64,000 nt of DNA. Source: Blautia_A ammoniilytica. GTDB lineage: Bacteria; Bacillota; Clostridia; Lachnospirales; Lachnospiraceae. Position numbers and translations under genes: made by a program. The stretch spans positions 1 through 64,000 of the forward strand of contig NZ_JAOQJL010000012.1 in assembly GCF_025566965.1 (NCBI RefSeq). The letters are read 5' to 3'. Every line of letters begins with the position of its first letter. Within the stretch, counting starts at the first letter, position 1. Below, piece by piece: positions 8,420 to 16,200 of this stretch. Below the pieces are notes generated by a model that was not told the DNA's origin, did not search any database, and saw only the letters and a list, made by a program, of their open reading frames with translations.

Positions 8420-11400
8420 ATGGAAACAGTAAAAATCTGGGAGGAAGATGTGCTCATTCCTACTTATGAAATTGGTGTGGCAGAGAAGAATCCTATTTTT
8501 TCAGAAAAACGAGTTTATCAGGGTAGTTCAGGGAGAGTGTACCCGTATCCAGTAATTGAAACAATAGAAGATGAAAAACATGATAAGATCTGGAAAGCGT
8601 TATATCTAGAAAATCAATATTTGAAGGTAATGGTGTTGCCACAGCTGGGAGGAAGAATTCAGCGGGCCTATGATAAGACCAATAATTATGATTTTGTATA
8701 TTATAATCATGTGATTAAACCAGCACTGGTTGGCCTGACAGGACCATGGATTTCCGGAGGAATTGAGTTTAATTGGCCGCAACATCACCGTCCAACAACT
8801 TATCTGCCGGTAGATTATACCATGACAGAACACAAGGATGGCAGCAAGACCGTGATGGTCAATGATGTAGATCAAATGTACGGAACTAAAGGTATCACAT
8901 CCTTTACTTTATATCCGGACAAAGCATATATTGAGATTCGCGGACAGCTTTACAACCGTACACCAATGGCGCAAACTTTCCTGTGGTGGGCTAACCCGGC
9001 AGTACCTGTAAACGACTATACACAATCTGTTTTTCCGCCAGATGTACATGCTGTTATGGATCATGGAAAACGTGATGTATCTAAATTTCCAATCGCTACG
9101 GGTGTATATTATAAACATAACTACAGTGCAGGTGTGGATATTTCCAGATATAAAAATATTCCGGTTCCTACATCTTACATGGCAGAGAAATCCAACTTTG
9201 ATTTCGTAGGAGGATATGATTACAGAGAAGAAGCAGGAATTCTTCATGTAGCAGACCATCATATTTCTCCTGGTAAGAAACAGTGGACATGGGGATGCGG
9301 TGATTTTGGAAAAGCCTGGGATCGCAATCTTACAGATGAAGATGGTCCGTATATTGAGTTGATGACCGGTGTTTACACAGACAACCAGCCAGATTTCTCC
9401 TGGTTAAAACCATTTGAAGAAAAGACATTTAAGCAGTACTTTATGCCATACAAGAAGGTGGGCTATGTAAAGAACGCCACTATTGATGCAATGATAAACA
9501 TGGAAATTGAAAACGATGAAATATCTTTGTGTGTTTATGCAACAGGAGTGGAAATGAATGCAAGAATAGTTCTGGAGAAGAAGGGTGAAGAGGTGTTCGA
9601 GGAAATCGCAGATGTTTCTCCTGTAGCTGTATATGAGAAGAAACTCAGCCTTCCAGTAGAGAATAAGACTGACATTACTGTCCGGGTGTTTAATGCAGAT
9701 GGCAGAGAACTTGTAGAATTTACTCCATTGGAAGAAAAGATTGCAAAGATCCCTGAGCCTGCAAAAGCAGCAAAAGACCCGAAAGAAATCCAAACCTGCG
9801 AAGAACTGTATCTGACAGGACTTCACATTGAACAGTACCGCCACGCAACCTATCTCCCGGATGACTATTATCAGGAAGGTCTGAAACGTGATGAAGGAGA
9901 TATCCGTCTAAATACTGCCTATGGCATGCTTCTGTTCCGTCGTGGTCTGCTGACAGAGAGTGAGAAGTATTTTCGCAAAGCCCTGGAGCGTATGACTTGG
10001 AAAAATCCCAACCCTTACAATAGTGAAGCTTATTATGGTCTTGGGCTGACATTATTCTATCAAAGACGTTATGATGAGGCTTACGATGCATTCTTCAAGG
10101 CTACTTGGTCCAATGAACAGCAGGAGATGTCTTTCTATTTCCTTGCTGCTATTTCAGCAAAAAAAGAAGACTTTTTGCAGGCATTGGAGTTTGTTGAAAA
10201 AGGACTGGTAAAGAATTGCCATAATGTTAAGGCACGCGGATTGAAGGCAACGATTCTAAGAAAGCTTGGAAAGATCGAAGAAGCAAAACAGTGGATCAAG
10301 GAAAACTTCAAGATAGATCCATTTGACTATATATCCGGTTATGAAGCAGTTCTTCTGACCGAAGGAGAAGAAAAAGCTATAAAAGAGCAGACATTGAAGA
10401 TTCGGATGCGTAATTTTCCACAGAACTTTATTCGGGTAGCCATTGATTATAGAGAAAGCGGATGCTTTGAAGAAGCACTTGGTATTCTGAATCTGTGTGG
10501 TGCACAATGGCCAATGTTAGATTATTATAGAGCTGCTTGTCTGATGGATATGGGAAATACAGAAGCTGCAAAGAAAAAGGTGATTATCGCTGATAAAATA
10601 AATCCATTTTGCTGTTTTCCAAATAGTTTGGAAGATATTGCGGTACTGGAATTAGCAATAAAATTACAGCCACAGCTCCCAAAAGCGTATTATTACATCG
10701 GAAATATCTGGTATGACAAGCGTCAGTATGGAGAAGCACAGGATGCATGGGAGACTTCCGCAAAGCTGGATTGTACTTATCCGACAGTACTACGAAACTT
10801 GTCCCTGGTTTATTATAATCAGAGCAACATGTCGGAAAAAGCAAAAGAAGTATTGGAAAAAGCCTTTTTGCTGGATACTACAGATGCACGTATTTTCCTG
10901 GAACTGGATCAGTTATATAAGAAACTTGGTTATTCTGTGGAAAACAGGATTGCATTTTATGAAAAATATTCGGAAACGTTTGCGAAAAGAGATGATGTGT
11001 TTATTGAATATATTACGATGCAGAATTTTGCAGGTCATCATGAAAAGGCATATGAACTTTTGATGGGACGTAAGTTCCATCCATGGGAAGGTGGGGAAGG
11101 AAAAGTTACAACTCAATATACCACTTCTTTGGTAGAACTGGCAAAAAAAGCGATCGCAAACGAAAATTATGATAGTGCAAAAGCACTTTTGGAAAAAGCA
11201 ATTACTTATCCGGAAAATCTTGGAGAAGGTAAACTGGAAGGAACAAAAGATAATCATATTTATTATTATATGGGACTGGCGGAGAAGGCACTTGGTAATG
11301 TTGAAAAATCCAAAGAATTGTTTGATAAAGCCAGCACAGGTACTTCTGAACCGGCAGGTATGATGTTCTACAATGATCAGCCAGCAGACATGATAATGTT

Positions 11401-11719
11401 CCAAGGTATGGCTCTTTTGGAACTGGGAGAGAAGGCAGCATCGAACTCCAGGTTTTACAAATTGATTAGCTACGGTGAGGCACATATTTATGACAAAGTT
11501 AAAATGGATTACTTTGCAGTATCATATCCGGATCTGTTAATTTTTAAAGAAGATTTTACCAAAAAAAACAAAGCTCATTGCTATTTCCTTATGGGTCTTG
11601 GAAATATGGGTCTTGGAAATACTAAGAAAGCAGTTGAGTGCCTGAAAGAAACATTGCAACTGGATCCACATCATCTGATGGCGAAGTTGTATTTGAAAAG
11701 TATAGAATCTGTTTGGTAA
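8420..11719 (+). CDS. DUF5107 domain protein with C-terminal TPR array
   Basis: About 1099 residues from the ATG at 8420, preceded by AAGGAGG. The N-terminal third resembles the DUF5107 domain, which has a galactose-mutarotase-like fold (motifs such as GGRIQRAYD and ISGGIEFNWP). The remainder is built of tetratricopeptide repeats, with recurring 34-residue units carrying the G-Y/A-A pattern. No signal peptide or membrane segment is seen, so it is probably cytoplasmic. Such proteins often sit beside sugar-uptake genes in gut bacteria; their reaction is not established to my knowledge. It is separated from the upstream operon by a terminator, so it is expressed on its own. Confidence 0.8.
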   Translation: METVKIWEEDVLIPTYEIGVAEKNPIFSEKRVYQGSSGRVYPYPVIETIEDEKHDKIWKALYLENQYLKVMVLPQLGGRIQRAYDKTNNYDFVYYNHVIKPALVGLTGPWISGGIEFNWPQHHRPTTYLPVDYTMTEHKDGSKTVMVNDVDQMYGTKGITSFTLYPDKAYIEIRGQLYNRTPMAQTFLWWANPAVPVNDYTQSVFPPDVHAVMDHGKRDVSKFPIATGVYYKHNYSAGVDISRYKNIPVPTSYMAEKSNFDFVGGYDYREEAGILHVADHHISPGKKQWTWGCGDFGKAWDRNLTDEDGPYIELMTGVYTDNQPDFSWLKPFEEKTFKQYFMPYKKVGYVKNATIDAMINMEIENDEISLCVYATGVEMNARIVLEKKGEEVFEEIADVSPVAVYEKKLSLPVENKTDITVRVFNADGRELVEFTPLEEKIAKIPEPAKAAKDPKEIQTCEELYLTGLHIEQYRHATYLPDDYYQEGLKRDEGDIRLNTAYGMLLFRRGLLTESEKYFRKALERMTWKNPNPYNSEAYYGLGLTLFYQRRYDEAYDAFFKATWSNEQQEMSFYFLAAISAKKEDFLQALEFVEKGLVKNCHNVKARGLKATILRKLGKIEEAKQWIKENFKIDPFDYISGYEAVLLTEGEEKAIKEQTLKIRMRNFPQNFIRVAIDYRESGCFEEALGILNLCGAQWPMLDYYRAACLMDMGNTEAAKKKVIIADKINPFCCFPNSLEDIAVLELAIKLQPQLPKAYYYIGNIWYDKRQYGEAQDAWETSAKLDCTYPTVLRNLSLVYYNQSNMSEKAKEVLEKAFLLDTTDARIFLELDQLYKKLGYSVENRIAFYEKYSETFAKRDDVFIEYITMQNFAGHHEKAYELLMGRKFHPWEGGEGKVTTQYTTSLVELAKKAIANENYDSAKALLEKAITYPENLGEGKLEGTKDNHIYYYMGLAEKALGNVEKSKELFDKASTGTSEPAGMMFYNDQPADMIMFQGMALLELGEKAASNSRFYKLISYGEAHIYDKVKMDYFAVSYPDLLIFKEDFTKKNKAHCYFLMGLGNMGLGNTKKAVECLKETLQLDPHHLMAKLYLKSIESVW

Positions 11720-11736
11720 TGTATAAATAAGCATTT

Positions 11737-11790
11737 GAGCAGGGTAGAAAACAGAGTAGTAGTTGAATTTCTGCCCTGTTCTTGTTATTA
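11737..11790 (+). terminator. Intrinsic terminator after the DUF5107 gene
   Basis: A 14-bp stem (11737-11750 and 11768-11781, including two G-U pairs) is followed by TTGTTATTA. It lies 18 bases after the stop codon. Confidence 0.65.
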
Positions 11791-11871
11791 TGAGCAAGTA
11801 GCGAAAGGAATTGCAGAATATCCGTTTGATTAGATTTGATAGTTATACTTTGAAACAAAGATTACTACAAG

Positions 11872-11930
11872 AAAAAACGCATCTGCAGGATTCAGTCTTT
11901 GAAAATCGGAATCCTGTAGATGCATTTTTG
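11872..11930. terminator. Bidirectional intrinsic terminator
   Basis: A 15-bp stem GCATCTGCAGGATTC with its near-perfect complement (11879-11893 and 11909-11923) is flanked by A6 on the left and T5 on the right, so it can stop transcription in both directions. It lies between the DUF5107 gene and the leftward DUF378 gene. Confidence 0.7.
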
Positions 11931-11982
11931 AATTGTATGGTAGATTTTATAAGTGATGCTCGACTTGAATCTATTACTTATT

Positions 11983-12198
11983 TCAACCTTCCTGGCCTTC
12001 TGTGGCAACCAAGCTGTAGAAGTTCAGCAGATACAGGCCGCAAAGGCCTACCAATGCATATACGATCCTGGAAAGCCAGGACATGCTTCCGAACAGTAAT
12101 GCCACCAGGTTAATGTCAAAGAATCCGATCAATCCCCAGTTAATGGCACCAATCACTACTAAAGTCAGAGAAAAATATTGCATAAATTTATTACCCAT
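11983..12198 (-). CDS. DUF378 family small membrane protein
   Basis: About 71 residues with two transmembrane segments. The first contains IGAINWGLIGFF, the hallmark of the DUF378 (YuzA) family; the second is SRIVYALVGLCGLYLL. Function unknown. The start at 12198 is chosen because AAGGA lies at a suitable distance upstream; a longer frame begins three codons earlier but directly abuts the ribosome site. Confidence 0.75.
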   Translation of the reverse strand: MGNKFMQYFSLTLVVIGAINWGLIGFFDINLVALLFGSMSWLSRIVYALVGLCGLYLLNFYSLVATEGQEG

Positions 12199-12297
12199 AA
12201 ATACCATCCTTTCTGTAACGAGGCAGGTTTACTCGTTCCTGCCCTCAGTATTCCCGGATCACGGGGAAACTATGTACAGAAATATACAGGAGGAAAC

Positions 12298-12870
12298 GTG
12301 CTTACAGAAATATATATCCAAAATCAAAATGAAAAACTGAAGGTTCAGGTAGTACGTTCCGGTCGAAAGACCATTGGCCTGGAAGTGAAACAGACAGGCA
12401 ATATATATGCGCGGATTCCCTACAGTTTGTCAGATCCTAAACTGGTTCACTTTGTAAAAGAACATGAAGAATGGATCTTTAAAAAATATGGGGAAACAAG
12501 AAATACAGATTCAGGGGAAAAAGTGCCGGCCCCGCCAGTTACCAGCCTGACAGCAGCAGACAAGAAAAATATTGTGGAAAAAATTGCAGAGAGAGTAGAA
12601 TATTACTGCAGAATTATGAATGTACAGGTGGGAAAGGTCACCATCCGCAATCAGAAAACAAGATGGGGAAGCTGCAGCTCCAAAGGGAATGTGAATTTTA
12701 ATTATCTGCTGTATTACCTGCCAGAAGAACTTCTGGATTATGTGGTAGTCCATGAACTGGCCCACAGGCGGCATATGGACCATTCCCAGCGATTTTGGGA
12801 GGAAGTGGAAAAATACTGCCCAGACTACAGAAATTGCAGAAAAAAGCTAAAAGAATATCATACAGAATAA
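12298..12870 (+). CDS. YgjP/SprT-like zinc metallopeptidase (DUF45)
   Basis: About 190 residues starting at GTG 12298, four bases after AGGAGG. The frame is open further upstream but lacks a ribosome site there. The C-terminal half has the HExxH zinc motif as HELAH, then a further conserved HMDHSQRFW segment, preceded by RWGSCSSKGN-NFNY, the signature of the YgjP/WLM-like group. Members are predicted metal-dependent hydrolases with poorly defined substrates. The gene is divergent from the DUF378 gene and ends in a strong terminator. Confidence 0.85.
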   Translation: MLTEIYIQNQNEKLKVQVVRSGRKTIGLEVKQTGNIYARIPYSLSDPKLVHFVKEHEEWIFKKYGETRNTDSGEKVPAPPVTSLTAADKKNIVEKIAERVEYYCRIMNVQVGKVTIRNQKTRWGSCSSKGNVNFNYLLYYLPEELLDYVVVHELAHRRHMDHSQRFWEEVEKYCPDYRNCRKKLKEYHTE

Positions 12871-12923
12871 AAAACTGTGACTTACCTGATTATTGCTCAA
12901 AATCAGATAAGCCACAGTTTTTT
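12870..12923 (+). terminator. Intrinsic terminator after the metallopeptidase gene
   Basis: A long stem pairs AAAACTGTG-CTTA-CTGATT with AATCAG-TAAG-CACAGTTTT around a short loop and is followed by T-rich sequence. The symmetric A/T flanks suggest it may also act on the minus strand. Confidence 0.75.
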
Positions 12924-13008
12924 ATCTCAGTCGAGAAGACTCCCACCTCTTTCAGGTGGTGAGTAACAGCAAGTTCGTCTCAGTGGGAGTCCAATCTCCG
13001 ACTGAGAT
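12924..13008. repeat. 85-bp palindromic element A
   Basis: The terminal arms ATCTCAGTCG/CGACTGAGAT (12924-12933 and 12999-13008) are perfect complements. An inner pair GACTCCCAC/GTGGGAGTC (12938-12946 and 12983-12991) and a small CCACCT/AGGTGG hairpin lie inside. Noncoding; it directly adjoins a second palindrome. Confidence 0.7.
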
Positions 13009-13010
13009 AA

Positions 13011-13102
13011 ACGCTCCGCGAGGATGCGCAGTGATTCTGTAAAGAATATGTCAGCTTACGCTGACCAGAATCACGCGCCAAGTCTCGCGGCTGCTCGACT
13101 TG
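13011..13102. repeat. 92-bp palindromic element B
   Basis: Nested arms: CCGCGAG/CTCGCGG (13016-13022 and 13084-13090), GTGATTCTG/CAGAATCAC with flanking GCGC, and a central GTCAGC-TTAC-GCTGAC hairpin (13050-13065). Its right half recurs, inverted, at 48467-48500, and a trace of its left half (AACGCTCCGC) occurs near 50761, so it is an interspersed repeat family. It starts immediately after the stop codon of the minus-strand gene at 13105. Confidence 0.7.
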
Positions 13103-13104
13103 AA

Positions 13105-14487
13105 TTATTGCAACTTTAGAACCTGGGAAGTAGTAGCACCGCCGCCGAAACTCAAACCTTCTCCAGCGACCAGAGTAACATCACTGGTATCATTCAGGGA
13201 AAAGGCCTGGCATACGCTGACCGTTTCACCAGGCTGGATCTCAGCCATATAATGGTCAAGGGCATCATCATTGGTATCCGGAATAGCAGCAGACAAAACA
13301 GTGTCATTCTGGTAAGCACTAAGAGAAACATCCACCATTGCACTGGAAGGTACAGAACTCAGGTTTGTGTAATCATAGTAAACAAGCAGGCAGGGATTTC
13401 CTGCATAATCATTTGTTGTCTGATGTCTGGTATAACGGATCTGGAAATTAGTAGTTGTCATGTCAATAGAAGTTGTCTGGCTGCCATCGGTACCGGAAGC
13501 AGCAGGATCATCTGACGTATTTTGCGCTGAGCCGTCCAGAGTCTGGTTGATCTCATTTTCTATATTTTTAACATTGGCAGACATAAGCTTTACCGTTGCA
13601 TCATCCAGGGAAACAATCTTCCAGGTATCATCCGTTTTGATCACCGGATAAAGAATATCTGTTTCACTGTAAACCGGTGTTGTGGTTTTTACTTTTTCAC
13701 AAAGGATGGAAGCAAGCTGAGTCTGAGCATCTTCCTGAGTGGGACTTTCACCGGAAAGAGCCTTAGAAGCAATCTGACGGAGAAACTCGATGACGGTTTC
13801 CTTATAAATCTCAGTGCCGTCAATATACTGAATACGAGCTGTGATCCGGGCAGTACCGTTATTCAGGCTGAAATCATTACGGATGATCTTGAAAGTCATC
13901 TTCTCGTTAATGCTTTTGAAAAACTCTGTATAAGCTTCATTTCGCAGATCAGCATCATCCAGTGCAGAAAGGTCATTGCTCTGCAGCATACCCTCCATAG
14001 CGGTAAAATCAAGCCTTTGAACAGCTGACAGATATTCCTCCACAGCCTCCTGAGGCTGAGTGCGCAGATACATATAATAACCGGCAGCCCCGCCAGCTGC
14101 CAGAATCAGAACCAGCAAAAACAAAATCAGACCAGTACGCTTCTTTTTCTTGCGCTTTCGCCCTGACGAAACTGGCTCATCAACCGTGACATCCTTATCC
14201 TCGGCGTCAGCTTCTTCATTCTCATCTTCAACATCCGGGGTGTTATCATCATCCACAACCTCTGGGGTGTAATCGTCATCTTCAACCTCTGGGGTGTTCT
14301 CGTTATCTTTAACCTCTGGGGTGTAATCGTCATCTTCAACCTCTGGGGTGTAATCGTCATCTTCAACCTCTGGGGTGTTCTCGTTATCTTCAATATCTGG
14401 GGTGTTCTCATTGTTTTCAATATCCGGGACGCTATTGTCCTCCTCAGCCATATCACCTAACTGCTCATCGTATTTATTATCGTCCAT
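13105..14487 (-). CDS. Membrane-anchored protein with acidic repeat and DUF5067-like domain
   Basis: 460 residues. The N-terminal 105 residues are strongly acidic and contain seven tandem copies of a 9-residue unit (DDDYTPEVE-like) at 25-87. A basic run (KRKKKKR, 111-117) precedes one transmembrane helix (about 119-141), predicting the acidic region inside and the large C-terminal part outside. The extracellular part includes a helical region and ends in a beta-rich segment resembling DUF5067, an Ig-like domain of Gram-positive surface proteins. Function unknown. AGGAGG precedes the start. The downstream side carries palindromic elements A and B. Confidence 0.75.
   Translation of the reverse strand: MDDNKYDEQLGDMAEEDNSVPDIENNENTPDIEDNENTPEVEDDDYTPEVEDDDYTPEVKDNENTPEVEDDDYTPEVVDDDNTPDVEDENEEADAEDKDVTVDEPVSSGRKRKKKKRTGLILFLLVLILAAGGAAGYYMYLRTQPQEAVEEYLSAVQRLDFTAMEGMLQSNDLSALDDADLRNEAYTEFFKSINEKMTFKIIRNDFSLNNGTARITARIQYIDGTEIYKETVIEFLRQIASKALSGESPTQEDAQTQLASILCEKVKTTTPVYSETDILYPVIKTDDTWKIVSLDDATVKLMSANVKNIENEINQTLDGSAQNTSDDPAASGTDGSQTTSIDMTTTNFQIRYTRHQTTNDYAGNPCLLVYYDYTNLSSVPSSAMVDVSLSAYQNDTVLSAAIPDTNDDALDHYMAEIQPGETVSVCQAFSLNDTSDVTLVAGEGLSFGGGATTSQVLKLQ
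14227..14442 (-). repeat. 27-bp coding tandem repeat
   Basis: Seven clear and one degenerate 27-bp units encode the 9-residue acidic repeat of the surface protein. Units alternate between DDDYTPEV and DNENTPEV types. Copies are similar enough in DNA to suggest expansion by slippage or recombination, so copy number may vary between strains. Confidence 0.85.
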
Positions 14488-14591
14488 AATACCTCCTGAT
14501 AAAATTTACACAGTCAACAAATCATACCACAGATACAGTAAAATAACCATTGGCAAACTGAACATTTGATACAGAGTAGTGTTCGGTATAA

Positions 14592-14771
14592 GCAGAAAAG
14601 CATATGGATTATATATCATGCGAGGCTTTCGAAGATTTCGACCGAGCTAGCTTCTCTGTTATTTGCCGTGTCTGAACGCCGTAGGCGTGAGTTTGGCAAA
14701 TGACAGAGATAATAAGCGCACGGGAGAAATCCGAAAACGAAGTCCTGATATATAAGACATATCTTTTCTGC
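14592..14771. repeat. 180-bp near-perfect palindromic element
   Basis: The ends GCAGAAAAG/CTTTTCTGC are perfect complements (14592-14600 and 14763-14771). Further paired blocks run inward: TTATATATCA/TGATATATAA, GATTTC/GAAATC, TCTCTGTTATTTGCC/GGCAAATGACAGAGA and an apical AACGCC-GTA-GGCGT. The whole could fold as one long hairpin. No open frame of its own is convincing. It occupies most of the 450-base gap between 14487 and 14938 and looks like a MITE or a structured RNA. Confidence 0.7.
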
Positions 14772-14870
14772 ATTATTATTTTATTATTACACACGTCTCG
14801 ATAACTCAACGAAACACTTGCCAATCGTTACTTTACTGTATCCCAGCCGCCCCCATTATACCAGAATCCG

Positions 14871-14900
14871 TTGACAATGGCAACGCAGCACCTTTATAAT
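14871..14900 (+). promoter_or_regulatory. Promoter of the alpha/beta hydrolase gene
   Basis: TTGACA (14871-14876) and TATAAT (14895-14900) are separated by 18 bp, 37 bases before the ATG. Both boxes are perfect matches. Confidence 0.8.
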
Positions 14901-14937
14901 AATTAATATCTACACAAGGCGCAGAAAGGGGAAGAAC

Positions 14938-15867
14938 ATGAGCAAAAAATATGAAGGAAGCTTTTATTCCCAGGCAGACGGGCTGGAGATCTCGGTACTT
15001 GCTTTGATTCCGAATGCACACCCTTACAAAGGAATCCTGCAGCTGGTCCATGGCATGGCCGAACACAAAGAACGATATCTTCCATTTATGGAATACATGA
15101 CACAGCAAGGCTTTTTGACGATCATCCATGATCACAGAGGCCATGGGAAAAGTGTGCGGAGAAAAGAAGACCTGGGGCATATGTATGGCGGCGGTGCAGA
15201 TGCACTTTTGTTAGACATTCATACTGTGAACCAGGGACTAAGAGAAAGATTTCCGGATCTGCCCCTGATCCTGATGGGGCACAGTATGGGATCACTGGCA
15301 GTACGTGCTTACACAAGAGAGCATGATGATTGTATGGATATGCTGATCGTATGTGGCTCTCCAAGTAAAAATGCAGCCAGGCCATTAGGCACAGCCATAG
15401 CAAAAGCAGAGGGAAAGCTTTGTGGGATGGATCATAAAAGCAAGCTTTTAGAGACAATGTCCTTTGCTTCTTATTATGCAAAATTCCTGAAAGATGAGCA
15501 GTGTAAGGACTGGATCTGCTCAGACAAGGAAGTATGTGATGCTTATCACCAGTCAGACTATTGTGGTTTTACCTTTACAGATGATGGTTTTATTACTTTA
15601 TTTGAACTAATGAAACGGGCTTACGATGTAAAACATTGGGAATGCAGAAAGCCTAAAATGCCAGTACTGTTTATCAGCGGAGGGGATGATCCTTGTATGG
15701 TCAATGTGCGTCATTTTGCAAAATCCGTGCAGGCTATGCGTCACGCCGGGTATCTGGATGTAAAAGGGAAAATATATCCGGGAATGCGTCATGAGATCCT
15801 TAATGAAAAAGGAAAAGAAAAAGTTTATCACGATATTTCCGTATATATCAAAAAGAAACTTTTTTAA
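14938..15867 (+). CDS. Alpha/beta hydrolase, monoacylglycerol lipase-like
   Basis: 309 residues of the serine-aminopeptidase S33/lysophospholipase group. The nucleophile elbow is GHSMGS (near residue 118), HGMAEHKERY and HDHRGHGKS are the family's characteristic N-terminal motifs, the acid is in ISGGDDP and the histidine in MRHEIL near the C-terminus. No signal peptide, so cytoplasmic. Likely hydrolyses lysophospholipids or monoacylglycerols, but the family is broad. It has its own strong promoter. Confidence 0.85.
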   Translation: MSKKYEGSFYSQADGLEISVLALIPNAHPYKGILQLVHGMAEHKERYLPFMEYMTQQGFLTIIHDHRGHGKSVRRKEDLGHMYGGGADALLLDIHTVNQGLRERFPDLPLILMGHSMGSLAVRAYTREHDDCMDMLIVCGSPSKNAARPLGTAIAKAEGKLCGMDHKSKLLETMSFASYYAKFLKDEQCKDWICSDKEVCDAYHQSDYCGFTFTDDGFITLFELMKRAYDVKHWECRKPKMPVLFISGGDDPCMVNVRHFAKSVQAMRHAGYLDVKGKIYPGMRHEILNEKGKEKVYHDISVYIKKKLF

Positions 15868-15934
15868 AAATGAATAAAGAAACATCTGTTTGCAAATAAT
15901 GAAGGTATAGAAACAATCCAAAAGGGGAAAACAG

Positions 15935-16114
15935 ATGAAGAAAAAAGGATGGATCCTGCTTCTTGTGCTGGTATGTGTAGCTTTTCTGGTAAGCTGTGGT
16001 AAAAAAGCATCCAGTGATGATAGACAGGGCGAGCTGGTATGGTCACAGGCAGAGGATAGGTTTCCCTCTGCCTGCATTTGTCATGTTTCCCAGTTTCATG
16101 GATTTCTTACATAA
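15935..16114 (+). CDS. Small putative lipoprotein, possibly truncated
   Basis: A 59-codon frame with AAAGGGG nine bases before its ATG. It begins with a typical lipoprotein signal peptide: MKKKGW, a hydrophobic stretch, and lipobox LVSC with the cysteine at residue 21. The mature part is only about 38 residues and has no recognisable domain. A GGCAGAGG/CCTCTGCC hairpin (16048-16072) lies inside the frame. It may be the stub of a larger lipoprotein whose 3' part was lost, or a genuine short lipoprotein. Confidence 0.45.
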   Translation: MKKKGWILLLVLVCVAFLVSCGKKASSDDRQGELVWSQAEDRFPSACICHVSQFHGFLT

Positions 16115-16131
16115 AGTTAAAAATAGCAATA

Positions 16132-16160
16132 TTGACCTGCAATCATGGGATTGTTATAAT
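16132..16160 (+). promoter_or_regulatory. Promoter of malQ
   Basis: TTGACC (16132-16137), a 17-bp spacer and a perfect TATAAT (16155-16160), 40 bases upstream of the malQ ATG. Confidence 0.8.
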
Positions 16161-16200
16161 TAATCGGTATGTCAATTTTAAAAAACAGGAGGAACAACAA

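Noticed and set aside
14227..14442. CRISPR-like array of 27-bp repeats
   Set aside because: Repeats are contiguous without spacers and keep the reading frame of the surface protein; there are no cas genes in the window.
14609..14824. Minus-strand frame of 71 codons
   Set aside because: Falls inside the 180-bp palindrome; repeats of this kind are open by chance.
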